From: Lagierella sp.
GTDB lineage: Bacteria > Bacillota > Clostridia > Tissierellales > Peptoniphilaceae
Assembly (NCBI RefSeq): GCF_029983815.1
Contig: NZ_JASBYU010000002.1
Coordinates: 1 to 64,000 of the forward strand
Length of the DNA: 64,000 bases
Direction: 5' to 3'
Of this stretch, positions 25,423-34,064 are shown piece by piece; positions within the stretch are counted from its first letter, which is position 1; every line of letters starts with the position of its first letter. The position numbers and the translations under genes are program-made. Below the pieces are notes generated by a model that searched no databases, was not told where the DNA came from, and saw only the letters and a program-made list of their open reading frames with translations.

Positions 25423-26380
25423 TAATCCCTTATTGAAAATAGAAAACATAGATTTGACATATGATAGCAACAAGGATATTAAAGTTTTAGATGATTTTTC
25501 ATTGGATGTATATAGTGGTGAAATTTTGGGGTTGGTAGGTGAGTCAGGATGTGGGAAAACTACATTGGGGAGATCCATTATAGGACTTGAGAAGATAGAT
25601 TATGGAAAAATTATATTTGAGGGAAAAGAAGTTGATTATAAATCCGGGAAAAATCTTAGAGATATTCGTAGGAATATACAAATGATTTTTCAAGATCCAT
25701 ATCTTTCTCTGGATCCTACGATGAATGTCGAAAAAACTATTAAAGAACCTCTGTTATATCTTAGAGAGAATATGACAAACAAACAGAAGAGTATAAGGGT
25801 AAAAGAGGTTATGTCTTTAATAGAAATGGATATAAAACTAATTCATAGAAAATCCAAAGAGTTGTCAGGAGGGCAAAGACAAAGGGTTGGAATAGGAAGA
25901 GCTTTAGCTATTAGTCCTCAGATTATTATTTGTGATGAACCAGTTTCAGCATTGGATGTATCTGTTCAAGCAAGTATCTTAAATCTCTTGAAAAAGCTTC
26001 AAAGGGAATTAAATATAACTATGATATTTATATCCCACGATTTGTCGGTGGTTAATTACTTGGCAAATAGGATTTGTGTAATGTTAAAGGGAAAAGTTTG
26101 CGAGATAGGAAATAAAGATAGCATATTTACTAGTTGTAAACACCCATATACAAAATATCTTTTAGATTCGATACCTAAAATAAACTTTAAAGAAGAAACC
26201 TATGAAGGAGTTGAAGAAGAAATAGAATATCTTGATAATGGATGCCCTTTTTATACAAGGTGTAAATTTGCAACGAAAATTTGCGCAAGAGAATTTCCTG
26301 AAAAGACAGAGGAAAATGGACATATCTGGTATTGTCATAATTATAATAATTTTGATTTAAACCCACCAACCCAAGACTAA
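25391..26380 (+). CDS. Peptide ABC transporter ATP-binding protein (DppF/OppF-like)
   Basis: 329 residues, second ATPase of the system. Walker A GESGCGKTT near 53-61, signature LSGGQRQR near 156, Walker B IIICDEPVSALD near 177, and the C-terminal Cys-containing domain (CPFYTRCKFATKICAREFP). It starts inside the 3' end of the upstream ATPase gene with GTGGAGGTG as ribosome-binding site. It completes a five-gene A-B-C-D-F operon. Confidence 0.9.
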   Translation: MEKSDALNLNNNPLLKIENIDLTYDSNKDIKVLDDFSLDVYSGEILGLVGESGCGKTTLGRSIIGLEKIDYGKIIFEGKEVDYKSGKNLRDIRRNIQMIFQDPYLSLDPTMNVEKTIKEPLLYLRENMTNKQKSIRVKEVMSLIEMDIKLIHRKSKELSGGQRQRVGIGRALAISPQIIICDEPVSALDVSVQASILNLLKKLQRELNITMIFISHDLSVVNYLANRICVMLKGKVCEIGNKDSIFTSCKHPYTKYLLDSIPKINFKEETYEGVEEEIEYLDNGCPFYTRCKFATKICAREFPEKTEENGHIWYCHNYNNFDLNPPTQD

Positions 26381-26435
26381 AATGTGTTATTATAAATATA
26401 TAACAAAATATAATAAAACACTTAGGAGGGAAATA

Positions 26436-27437
26436 ATGGACAAGAAAGTTTCTGAAATAATCCAAAAGTCTCTATCTGGGACTAAACCAACAGTAGAGGA
26501 AATAGCCTATCTCTTTAAGTTTGACACCAACTCTCAAGAGGTCTATAACATTCGTTGGGCTGCAAATAAGTTGGCAAGAGAATTGTCGAATAATACTGCA
26601 GAGGTACATGCCCAAATAGGGATAGACGCTTCTGCTTGTTATAAGAACTGTGAGTTTTGTTCTTTTGCTGCGGTGAATAAACTTAGAAGTGAAAAGCTTG
26701 AAATGCCTTTAGAAGAGATTTTACAATATGCTAAGGGCTATGAAAAGGCAGGCGCAAACTTGATTTGCCTTATGATCACTGCTTCCTATGACTTTGATAA
26801 GTTTATAGAGGTTGGAAGGGAAGTTAGGAAGGTAATAAGTTCTGAAATGCCGTTAATGGCAAATTTGGATGACTTTTCATATGAACAGGCTCTAAAGTTA
26901 AAGGAAGTTGGATTTGATGGGGTTTACCATGTGGTACATATGGGAGAGGGAGAGATTACTGAGATTGATCCTAAAACAAGAATTCAGACTATGGAAAATG
27001 CACTAAAGGCAGGACTAAAATTATCTTCCTGTGTGGAACCAATAGGTTATGAACATGCCGATGAATATATAGCAGAATGCATGGACAAATTGCTTGAACG
27101 AGATTTAAAGTCAACGGGATGTGGCTGGAGAATTCCTGTTCCAAATAGTAAATTTTCCAAGGAAAGGTTTAGAACCATAGGGGAGTGGCAAAAGCTTACT
27201 GCTATCGACAGAGTTGCTGCAAGTGACAGCATTACCCTTTTGGGAAATATGGGATATACCTGTGACTCTGGAGCAAACTATGCCTGGGCAGAAGTTGGAA
27301 CAAATCCTCGAGATGTTGCGGTTAAAACGGAAAAGAGCAGCGCTAAAGTAAGTTATGGAGTGAAGGAACTTCAAAAGACTTTCATGTCCTTTGGTTGGAA
27401 TATATTGAAGGGGCCTTCAAAGGGATGGAGAGATTAA
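26436..27437 (+). CDS. Radical SAM protein, BioB-like
   Basis: 333 residues from the ATG at 26436, preceded by AGGAGGG; the in-frame upstream ATG lacks a site. The iron-sulfur motif is Cys68-x3-Cys72-x2-Cys75 (CYKNCEFC). The remainder has the TIM-barrel layout of the biotin synthase/PylB/HmdB group and a C-terminal DSGANYAWAEVGTNPRD segment resembling the end of a BATS-type domain. No biotin genes are nearby, and the usual biotin synthase signatures around the [2Fe-2S] cluster are not obvious. The likely reaction is a radical rearrangement or sulfur/methyl chemistry on an unknown substrate. Confidence 0.7.
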   Translation: MDKKVSEIIQKSLSGTKPTVEEIAYLFKFDTNSQEVYNIRWAANKLARELSNNTAEVHAQIGIDASACYKNCEFCSFAAVNKLRSEKLEMPLEEILQYAKGYEKAGANLICLMITASYDFDKFIEVGREVRKVISSEMPLMANLDDFSYEQALKLKEVGFDGVYHVVHMGEGEITEIDPKTRIQTMENALKAGLKLSSCVEPIGYEHADEYIAECMDKLLERDLKSTGCGWRIPVPNSKFSKERFRTIGEWQKLTAIDRVAASDSITLLGNMGYTCDSGANYAWAEVGTNPRDVAVKTEKSSAKVSYGVKELQKTFMSFGWNILKGPSKGWRD

Positions 27438-27455
27438 TAATCTATAATGAATTTG

Positions 27456-27484
27456 ACACCTGCATAGGATATGTAGGTGTTTTA
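27456..27484 (+). terminator. Intrinsic terminator after the BioB-like gene
   Basis: ACACCTGCAT (27456-27465) pairs with ATGTAGGTGT (27471-27480) with one wobble, then TTTATT. Confidence 0.75.
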
Positions 27485-27502
27485 TTGTGATAAACTATTT
27501 TT

Positions 27503-27976
27503 ATGAAGACAAAAATTATAGAAATTCAAGATAAAAAGATAAAGGAAGAAATAGCGACTGAAATTTTATATGATCTACCAGAATGGTTTGGATTACCGGA
27601 TAGTACTAGGACCTATATTGAGGAATCTAAAAATTTGCCCTTTATTGCCTGTTATTTTGAGGAAAGGCTTGCAGGATTCATAGTATTAAAAGAGACGGGG
27701 CAGGAATGTTCAGAGATATTTGTTATGGGGGTACTTAAAGAATTTCACAAAAAAGGTGTTGGCAAAGCACTAAATAGGGCCTATGAAAATCTTGCTAGAG
27801 AAATGGGATATATCTACTCTCAAGTTAAGACGGTACAGTCGGGGCATTATAGGGAGTATGACATTACAAATGAATTTTATAGGGCAATGGGATATAGTGA
27901 ACTTGAATGTTTTCCCGATATGTGGGATGAGTGGAATCCTTGCCAGATCTATGTGAAGTATTTGGGAAAAAGATAA
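27503..27976 (+). CDS. GNAT-family N-acetyltransferase
   Basis: 157 residues with the GNAT acetyl-CoA-binding core: EIFVMGVLKEFHKKGVGKALNR near residues 72-93 (R/Q-x-x-G-x-G/A pattern as KKGVGKA), followed by the conserved helix and YSQVKTV strand. Substrate unknown. The start codon has no clear Shine-Dalgarno sequence, so the true start is a little uncertain, although the N-terminus (IIEIQDKKIKEEIATEILYDLPEWF) looks family-like. Confidence 0.8.
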   Translation: MKTKIIEIQDKKIKEEIATEILYDLPEWFGLPDSTRTYIEESKNLPFIACYFEERLAGFIVLKETGQECSEIFVMGVLKEFHKKGVGKALNRAYENLAREMGYIYSQVKTVQSGHYREYDITNEFYRAMGYSELECFPDMWDEWNPCQIYVKYLGKR

Positions 27977-27998
27977 AAGTTTATTGGTCAAAAAGGGG

Positions 27999-28045
27999 AG
28001 GAAGTTTTATTGGTATGAATAAAATCATACTCTTTAAGACTTCCT
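27999..28045. other. Nested inverted repeat between convergent genes
   Basis: AGGAAGT (27999-28005) pairs with ACTTCCT (28039-28045), and inside it GTATGA (28013-28018) pairs with TCATAC (28025-28030). The structure lies between two convergent genes and may act as a weak bidirectional terminator. The downstream CCTTTTTT (28054-28061) could serve as the T-run. Confidence 0.4.
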
Positions 28046-28080
28046 TAAAATCGCCTTTTTTAGGACTATTGTAAAAGATC

Positions 28081-28935
28081 TTATTTAATTCTTTTTATAT
28101 TCTTGTTTTTAATCCAATAAAACACCAGGGATGAAAATAGAATATAGGCAAGTATTGCTGGAAGTGAAGCTTCCACACCGAAGTTGCCTCCTGTAATCAA
28201 TTGACTTTTTGAAGACAAGACGAAGTTGTAAATGGACTGGGGATCTTTATTGATATCAAAGTTTATAATTCCGCCAACAAAGATTATATTCCAAATTCCA
28301 TGTACTATGGCACTTCCCCAAATGCTATTATTTTCTATTCTTATCAGTGAAAATAAGACTCCGACAGAAGTTCCTGCAAGGATGAGCTGGACAATATCTA
28401 CAAACCCTAGTTTATTTCCAAGGATATGTAATAATCCAAAGACAAGGGAAGGAAAGATTATGGCAGGCAATTTTCCATACTTTTTTCCAAGAAGACCAAA
28501 GATCATTCCTCTAAAAATACTTTCTTCAACGATTCCTGTTGCAAGTCCATAGTAAAATACTGAAGTTATTATAACAGTAGCCTTATTTCCAACTTCATTA
28601 GAAATAAATTGTCCTTTAGAAAAAATCAGTAGCACTGTAACAAATCCTACTAATGCTAATGAAAAAAACATATATCTTAGTGAAGGCTTTATGGGTAAAA
28701 TTTTAAAGTCCTTTAAGTCTGACTTAAATAGGATTTTACTTAGGAAATAAAGCTCTAGCATTACAACACCTACATAAATAAAACTCATAAGTAAATTTGA
28801 TATCCAATCAGCTATTCCCATCTTTAGACAGATTTCAGCAAAGAGTATGGCTATTGTTTGACCTATAATAAGACTAAGGATTGCCAATATAATTCCAAGA
28901 ACTATTTTCCAGCTGGATAAAGTTTTAGTGTTCAT
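28081..28935 (-). CDS. CPBP-family intramembrane metalloprotease (CAAX protease/Abi-like)
   Basis: 284 residues from the ATG at 28935, chosen for its AAAGGTGG site; an upstream in-frame ATG is not supported. About eight membrane segments. The glutamate motif EESIFRGMIFG and the following FGLLHI with His are the catalytic metal-binding motifs of CPBP (Abi) proteases. Roles include processing of secreted peptides and immunity. No bacteriocin gene is directly adjacent here; the RiPP cassette lies 25 kb away. Confidence 0.88.
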   Translation of the reverse strand: MNTKTLSSWKIVLGIILAILSLIIGQTIAILFAEICLKMGIADWISNLLMSFIYVGVVMLELYFLSKILFKSDLKDFKILPIKPSLRYMFFSLALVGFVTVLLIFSKGQFISNEVGNKATVIITSVFYYGLATGIVEESIFRGMIFGLLGKKYGKLPAIIFPSLVFGLLHILGNKLGFVDIVQLILAGTSVGVLFSLIRIENNSIWGSAIVHGIWNIIFVGGIINFDINKDPQSIYNFVLSSKSQLITGGNFGVEASLPAILAYILFSSLVFYWIKNKNIKRIK

Positions 28936-29125
28936 AATAACCACCTTTCGTATTTTTAATCGAACATTGCTATATTGTAACATGTAATGTATTATTTACA
29001 AAGTTTGGAACTAAAGGGAAAGTTTTAAAGCTATTTTTTTTAAAGAACAAGATTGGCATAGCCTTATGATATTATTTAAATGAGAAGATAATTTTTGATT
29101 TTATCTACTAAGTGAGGTGTATAAT

Positions 29126-29599
29126 ATGGAAAATTTGGAACTGGAATTTAATAGTTATTTGTCGGATTTGGTGGAAGATTTTGGAGAAAAGAGCCAAGAG
29201 GGAGCAAAGGTTGCAATCAGGGAAAGCCAAAGTAGATTTGGATATGTTTCAAAGTCTGTGCAAAATCAAATCGCTGAAGCTTTTGGTTTGGATAAAAAAA
29301 TCATTGCAACTATAATAAAATTTATGCCTTCCATAAGAGAATCGGATATTGAATATGAAGTAATTTGCTGCACTGGACCACGTTGTGAAAAAAATAATTC
29401 TTCCAAGGTTATAAAAACTTTAAAAGAAGGTCTTGGAATTGGATTTAATGAGACGACTAGGGATGGAAGAATTAGGCTTAGGGGTAAAAATTGTTTTAAA
29501 AAATGTGGCATGGGTCCAAATATCATGGTAAATGGAAAATATTATCATGGTATGGACGAGGAAAAGACAAAAGAGCTAATAGAAAAGCTTTTAAAATAA
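29126..29599 (+). CDS. NuoE-like [2Fe-2S] thioredoxin-fold protein
   Basis: 157 residues from the ATG at 29126 (GAGGTG upstream). The fold is that of the 24-kDa subunit of NADH dehydrogenases and electron-bifurcating hydrogenases. Helical N-terminus (~1-70) and C-terminal ferredoxin domain with Cys82-x4-Cys87 and Cys123-x3-Cys127, the four [2Fe-2S] ligands. It stands alone: no NuoF-, NuoG- or HydA-like gene is adjacent, so it must work with partners encoded elsewhere or as a small electron carrier. Confidence 0.88.
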   Translation: MENLELEFNSYLSDLVEDFGEKSQEGAKVAIRESQSRFGYVSKSVQNQIAEAFGLDKKIIATIIKFMPSIRESDIEYEVICCTGPRCEKNNSSKVIKTLKEGLGIGFNETTRDGRIRLRGKNCFKKCGMGPNIMVNGKYYHGMDEEKTKELIEKLLK

Positions 29600-29614
29600 G
29601 ATGAAAGATTATTA

Positions 29615-29653
29615 AACCTGTAAGAGCAAATTTGTTATTACAGGTTATTTTAT
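29615..29653 (+). terminator. Intrinsic terminator after the NuoE-like gene
   Basis: AACCTGTAA (29615-29623) pairs perfectly with TTACAGGTT (29638-29646), followed by ATTTTATT. Confidence 0.75.
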
Positions 29654-29931
29654 TGGTTAAAAATTAAGGGGAACCTTAAATATCGGGTTGTGTGGTAATT
29701 TTACTTTAATGTAACTACAATTTTTGGTGTTATTGTTGAAATAAAGGATAATTAACTGTACTATTAATATATAGAACAATTTAATAGATAAGAAAGAAAT
29801 TAGGTTTTTGAAAAGTAGATGTAAGTTTGTAAAAGGAATGCTGTACATATCTATGGTAAGTGAAAGGTAGATATTTGATATTAGAGAAGGTACATAATGA
29901 GCTTTTGAAAAATTAGGAGAATAAAATAAAA
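29654..29931. other. Gene-free AT-rich stretch
   Basis: The gap between the NuoE-like gene and the next gene is over 300 bases. Beyond the terminator I see no convincing reading frame, RNA structure or consensus promoter; the only clear signal is the AGGAGA ribosome-binding site at its right end. Confidence 0.5.
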
Positions 29932-30327
29932 ATGGGAAAAAGGGACAGGGCAGAATTAAAGAAGCTAAAGGAAATGAAAGCTCAGGAAGAGGCAGAGCTT
30001 CAGGCTTTGAAATTACAAGAAAGAAATATTAGGCATGATATAAGTGTAAAAAGGCTAAATATAAACTCTTTGAATCAAAGGATAGAAAAGATTTATAGGC
30101 TGAATGAAAATGCTGCAGTTTCAGACCATGCAATTGTAAGGTACTTCGAAAGGGTTTTAGGTGTTGATTTGGAAGAGGTGTCAGAAAAAATTCTTCCTCC
30201 TGAAATGGAAGAGTCTGTGGAAACTTTGGGAAGTGGACATTTTCCTATAAATGAAGGAGAGTTTAAAATTGTTGTAAAAAATGGAGTCGTGGTAACGGTA
30301 CTTACGGAACCTGTGGAAGAAAGTTAG
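29932..30327 (+). CDS. Coiled-coil protein of unknown function
   Basis: 131 residues. Residues 1-65 are highly charged and predicted to form a coiled coil (Lys/Glu/Leu-rich, with heptad-like Leu spacing). Residues ~67-128 form a small domain beginning SDHAIVRYFERVLGVDLEEV and ending KIVVKNGVVVTVLTEP. A similar DHA-x-x-RY-x-ER segment occurs in uncharacterised phage and accessory proteins as I recall them, so a phage-derived or nucleic-acid-linked origin is possible. AGGAGA lies 11 bases before the ATG. A terminator follows. Function unknown. Confidence 0.7.
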   Translation: MGKRDRAELKKLKEMKAQEEAELQALKLQERNIRHDISVKRLNINSLNQRIEKIYRLNENAAVSDHAIVRYFERVLGVDLEEVSEKILPPEMEESVETLGSGHFPINEGEFKIVVKNGVVVTVLTEPVEES

Positions 30328-30351
30328 GATGGTTTGGTGGTTTCAATACAA

Positions 30352-30374
30352 AAAGCCGGCAGGAAACCGGCTTT
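30352..30374. terminator. Bidirectional terminator hairpin
   Basis: AAAGCCGG (30352-30359) pairs with CCGGCTTT (30367-30374) between convergent genes. GC-rich against the local background; T-runs are short. Confidence 0.7.
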
Positions 30375-30417
30375 AGTTATAGGTTCTTTTTAAAATTTCT
30401 TGTAAAACTAAAGTTGA

Positions 30418-31149
30418 CTACATTTCTATTTCTGGAGAAATTGAATTGGTCAATTTTTTTATATTAAATTTTTCAAATAGTGGTTTATTTTCCAAGTGCC
30501 TGTAAAGAAGTTCCACAAGGGAGAACATCACATATGCAAAGATGGAACATAGAATTAGATATCCTAAGTCAGGGATTTCGTTTAATAGTGTAATAGGTCT
30601 ATTTACCAAATAAAAATAATTTCCGTCTATTAATGGGTTTAAGGTGTAAACTGCCATAAGGTAGGTTAGAAAGAAGCCAAAGGCAAAGTTTTTACCTTCC
30701 CATGGTAATTCCTCTTCAAAACAAATCCTAATATAAAATGGCATCAACAGGGTTATTATATGATTGACTAAAAAGCTTATACCGATTGGATGGGATATTT
30801 TATGAACTTGGCTAGGATACAAAAAACTAAGTAAAGCAAAAAATCCTGTAAAGGAAATTATTTTATAGATATCCCTATCCCTTGTAATTAGGTATAAAAT
30901 TCCCATGATGGTATTTATCCTACTTATGTGTAGTGGCAATGACACTGCTGGGTTAAAATCCTCTAGGAATAAATAGGAACCATATAGGACAATCTGTTGA
31001 ATTATGCTTGTTACAAGGATCACTTTTGTGATGGTGGACTGATTTTTAGCTATAGCGTCCTTCTTTTTAAATAAAATGATGGCGAATAATAGAAATATTG
31101 TCATATAGATGAAGTGGTCTAAACCAAAAGGCTTAATAAATTCTGTCAT
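30418..31149 (-). CDS. YwaF/TMEM164-like membrane protein (TIGR02206 type)
   Basis: 243 residues from the ATG at 31149, which has GGAGGT at good spacing; an ATG nine codons upstream does not. About seven membrane helices. The stretch LPLHISRINTIMGILYLITRD near residues 80-100 is the conserved LPLHxCR-type segment of the YwaF family. These proteins have no established function in bacteria (human TMEM164 is linked to acyl transfer). Transcribed alone, towards the terminator at 30352. Confidence 0.72.
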   Translation of the reverse strand: MTEFIKPFGLDHFIYMTIFLLFAIILFKKKDAIAKNQSTITKVILVTSIIQQIVLYGSYLFLEDFNPAVSLPLHISRINTIMGILYLITRDRDIYKIISFTGFFALLSFLYPSQVHKISHPIGISFLVNHIITLLMPFYIRICFEEELPWEGKNFAFGFFLTYLMAVYTLNPLIDGNYFYLVNRPITLLNEIPDLGYLILCSIFAYVMFSLVELLYRHLENKPLFEKFNIKKLTNSISPEIEM

Positions 31150-31398
31150 TTTTACCTCCAATGCTGTATTCATCAATATTTAATCATAGCTAGGTTAGAT
31201 AGATTGAATAGTTTTGTTAAAATTATGTTATATTTCTTAAAACAGAGAGTAAAGATAAAAGGGTTTATCTAAAATTAACAGAAATGTTATTGAATTTTTA
31301 CAAAAATTTATGTTACTGCATTGTAAAAAATTATTCGATATGCTAATTTATACTTAGAGTCTTAAATAGGAAGAATTTTACATAAAAGAGTTGATAGT

Positions 31399-32589
31399 AT
31401 GTTTAAGAATTTAAAGGTTAATAATGAGGAAAAAACGAATATTATCCTTGAAGTAAACCGTCTAATTTCAAAGGCGGTGGAAAGAGGTTGTTCTGATATA
31501 CATATAGAACCCTTCGAAAATTCTGTGAGGGTTAGATTTAGGATAGATGGAAGACTTTATGAAGAGGAGACTTTGGAACCTTTTATATATCAACGATATA
31601 TAAGTAGAATTAAGGTTATGTCTGGACTTAATATTGCTGAGAAAAGGCTTCCTCAAGACGGTTCCTTTAATTTCAAAAAGGATGACTTTAATGTGGATAT
31701 TAGGGTTTCTACAATTTCCACAATTTATGGGGAAAAACTTGTTTTGAGGATTTTGGAAAAGGACCTAGCAAAGATTAAACTTGAAAATCTAGGTATTTTG
31801 TCAAGGGATTTAAAACTTTTACTAAAGCTTTCTAAAGTTGAAAATGGACTCATCTACCTAACTGGGCCTACTGGTTGTGGCAAGACTACAACTTTATATT
31901 CCCTTCTGCAGCAGTTAAATGATAAAAGGGTCAATATAATAACCATTGAGGATCCGGTGGAGTTTAAAATTTCTGGAATTAATCAAATTCAAATAAATGA
32001 AAAGGCTGGAATCACCTTTTCTTCAGCCCTTAGATCCATTCTTAGACAGGATCCAGAGATCATTTTGGTCGGTGAAACTAGGGATAGGGAAACTGCACAA
32101 ATTTCCGTCAGGGCTTCTATTACTGGACATAAGGTGTTTTCAACACTGCACACCAACGACTCCTATTCTGCAATTATCAGATTGTTAGATATGGGGGTGG
32201 AAGACTATTTGATTAGGGCAAGCCTTAGAGGTGTCGTATCCCAAAGGCTTATTAGAAATCTATGTCCCCATTGTAAGGTTGAGATGCCTATTTCCCAAAA
32301 GCAAATCGACTATTTGAAAAATCTCGGGATTGAAGATTTCCCAGAGGTGGTTTATGGACCTTGTGGCTGCTCCCATTGCCATGAGGGATACCTTGGAAGG
32401 AAGGCCTTACTTGAGATTTTAATAATTGACAAGGACTTTAGAAAACTAATTAAGGAAGATGTCAATTTAGATGATTTAAAGACTTTAGGCCGTAAGAAGT
32501 CCATAGAGAGTTTGGAATATAAGGGAGCATTGGACTTTGTTTCAGGTAACACATCCTTTGAAGAGTTGGCAAACCTTTCTATAATTTGA
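31399..32589 (+). CDS. Type IV pilus/type II secretion assembly ATPase (PilB/GspE/ComGA-like)
   Basis: 396 residues, short because it lacks the N-terminal extension of PilB and starts close to the CSDIHIEP motif (31-38). Further motifs: RLPQDGSF, Walker A GPTGCGKT (156-163), Asp box IEDPVE, and Walker B region LVGETRDRETA, where Thr replaces the usual Ile/Met. Two Cys pairs near 293-326 (CPHC, CSHC) form the zinc site. The hexamer powers pilus assembly. It is the first gene of a nine-gene operon. A 222-base upstream gap probably holds the promoter. Confidence 0.92.
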   Translation: MFKNLKVNNEEKTNIILEVNRLISKAVERGCSDIHIEPFENSVRVRFRIDGRLYEEETLEPFIYQRYISRIKVMSGLNIAEKRLPQDGSFNFKKDDFNVDIRVSTISTIYGEKLVLRILEKDLAKIKLENLGILSRDLKLLLKLSKVENGLIYLTGPTGCGKTTTLYSLLQQLNDKRVNIITIEDPVEFKISGINQIQINEKAGITFSSALRSILRQDPEIILVGETRDRETAQISVRASITGHKVFSTLHTNDSYSAIIRLLDMGVEDYLIRASLRGVVSQRLIRNLCPHCKVEMPISQKQIDYLKNLGIEDFPEVVYGPCGCSHCHEGYLGRKALLEILIIDKDFRKLIKEDVNLDDLKTLGRKKSIESLEYKGALDFVSGNTSFEELANLSII

Positions 32590-32596
32590 GGTAAAT

Positions 32597-33679
32597 ATGG
32601 ACATTACAAAAGTTTCGAAAATACTTAATAAACCCATCTATCTAAAACAAAACAATAAGCATATATCCATATTTCTAAATGAATTTTCCTCCCTTCTCAG
32701 GGCTGGAATAAATTCGGAAGAGGCAATCTATATTTTAAAGGACCAAAAGGAGATAGGAAGTCTAAATGAAATATTAAATTCGGTTTATGAGGATTTAATA
32801 AGGGGACAAAGCCTTTCGGAAAGTTTTTTGACCCATGGTAATTTTGAAGAATTTCTTATCACTATGATTAAAACCGGTGAGGAGACTGGAAGAATACAGG
32901 AGATTACAAAGGACTTGTCCCAATACTATAAGAGGATTTACCAAGTGGATAAAAAGGTGCAAGGAGCCATGGTGTATCCAGTCATTTTGATGGTAACGGC
33001 AATCTTTGTTCTGTTTTTTATATTTACCTATGTAATGCCGACTTTTCTTGAACTATTTCGTGAAAATGATCAGGTTCTACCCTTGTCTACAAGAATACTT
33101 ATAGCTATAGTTAACTTTTTTAACGACTATGGAAACATATTCTTTATTTCTCTTATGTCTTTGATAATTATTTTTGTCATAGCCTATAAGAAGACGGGGT
33201 TAAAGAAGTGGATAGATAAAGTGATTTTAAAACTTCCGATAATTGGCAAAAACTATGGTAAAATCCTAACCAGTAGAATTGCCATGGCCCTTTCAATCTC
33301 GACAAAGGCAGGGGTTAATTTTCTAGACTCCCTTGAAATAATTTCTCAGGGAATCGGTAATAGATACTTAGAAGATGAGATAGGAGAAGGGTTAATTGCG
33401 ATTGAAAATGGTGATAGCATTTCTGAAACCTTTAAGGGTATAAAGACTTTGCCAAACCTCTTTTCATCAATGATAGAAGTAGGGGAAAAGACGGGGGAAC
33501 TCTCGGAGATTCTAAAGGAGATATCCCGTCACTATAAGGAAGAAAGCGACTATGCCATAGACAATATTATAAAGATTTTTGAACCTGTAATCATCATAGT
33601 GATGGCAATAATAATAGGATTTATCGTAATATCCATTGCCACCCCTATGTTTGATTTAATAAACAACTATAGTATTTAA
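32597..33679 (+). CDS. Type IV pilus inner-membrane platform protein (PilC/GspF/ComGB-like)
   Basis: 360 residues with two GspF domains: LNEFSSLLRAGINSEEA near 27-43 and SRIAMALSISTKAGVNFLDSL near 225-245. Three membrane segments lie near 125-150, 170-195 and 325-350, and MIKTGEETGR and MIEVGEKTGEL are the repeated signatures. It anchors the ATPase and receives pilin subunits. The gene follows the ATPase gene by seven bases with a GAGG site. Confidence 0.92.
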   Translation: MDITKVSKILNKPIYLKQNNKHISIFLNEFSSLLRAGINSEEAIYILKDQKEIGSLNEILNSVYEDLIRGQSLSESFLTHGNFEEFLITMIKTGEETGRIQEITKDLSQYYKRIYQVDKKVQGAMVYPVILMVTAIFVLFFIFTYVMPTFLELFRENDQVLPLSTRILIAIVNFFNDYGNIFFISLMSLIIIFVIAYKKTGLKKWIDKVILKLPIIGKNYGKILTSRIAMALSISTKAGVNFLDSLEIISQGIGNRYLEDEIGEGLIAIENGDSISETFKGIKTLPNLFSSMIEVGEKTGELSEILKEISRHYKEESDYAIDNIIKIFEPVIIIVMAIIIGFIVISIATPMFDLINNYSI

Positions 33680-33689
33680 AGGAGGAAAA

Positions 33690-34064
33690 ATGAAGAGGCT
33701 ATATAGTAAAAAATCAAAGGGATTTACTTTAATCGAACTGATTATAGTAATAGCGATTCTAGCGGTTCTTGCAGCCATAGCTTTGCCAAGGTACAACAAT
33801 TCCAAGAGAAAAAGCGTTGTAACTGCCCACAATTCCAATGTTAAAGTTTTGGAATCTGCAGCACTTAACTACGTTGCCAACGGTGGATTAAGTGTAACTT
33901 GGCCAGAAGATTTAAGCTACAAGGACTATGTTAAAAACTACCCTAAAGTTCCAAAGGGAATTGAAGAGTTGAAGGCCCAAAGCGGAACACCCTACAAAGT
34001 AACCATCTCAGACAAGGGTGATGTTACAGTTACACCTGCAATGATTGAAGAGAACGAAAAGTAA
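33690..34064 (+). CDS. Major type IV pilin-like protein (GspG/ComGC-like)
   Basis: 124 residues. The leader MKRLYSKKSKG is cut after Gly11 to expose FTLIE; Glu5 of the mature protein and the hydrophobic helix (IIVIAILAVLAAIALP) are typical. The C-terminal domain has no Cys. AAAGGAGG precedes the ATG. Being first among the pilin genes and next to the platform gene, it is the best candidate for the main subunit. Confidence 0.9.
   Translation: MKRLYSKKSKGFTLIELIIVIAILAVLAAIALPRYNNSKRKSVVTAHNSNVKVLESAALNYVANGGLSVTWPEDLSYKDYVKNYPKVPKGIEELKAQSGTPYKVTISDKGDVTVTPAMIEENEK

Noticed and set aside
20953..26380. Peptide-type ABC operon as a nickel importer for the lar pathway
   Set aside because: The binding protein shows general family 5 features without clear nickel-binding signs, and the operon is 10 kb from lar with no shared motif.
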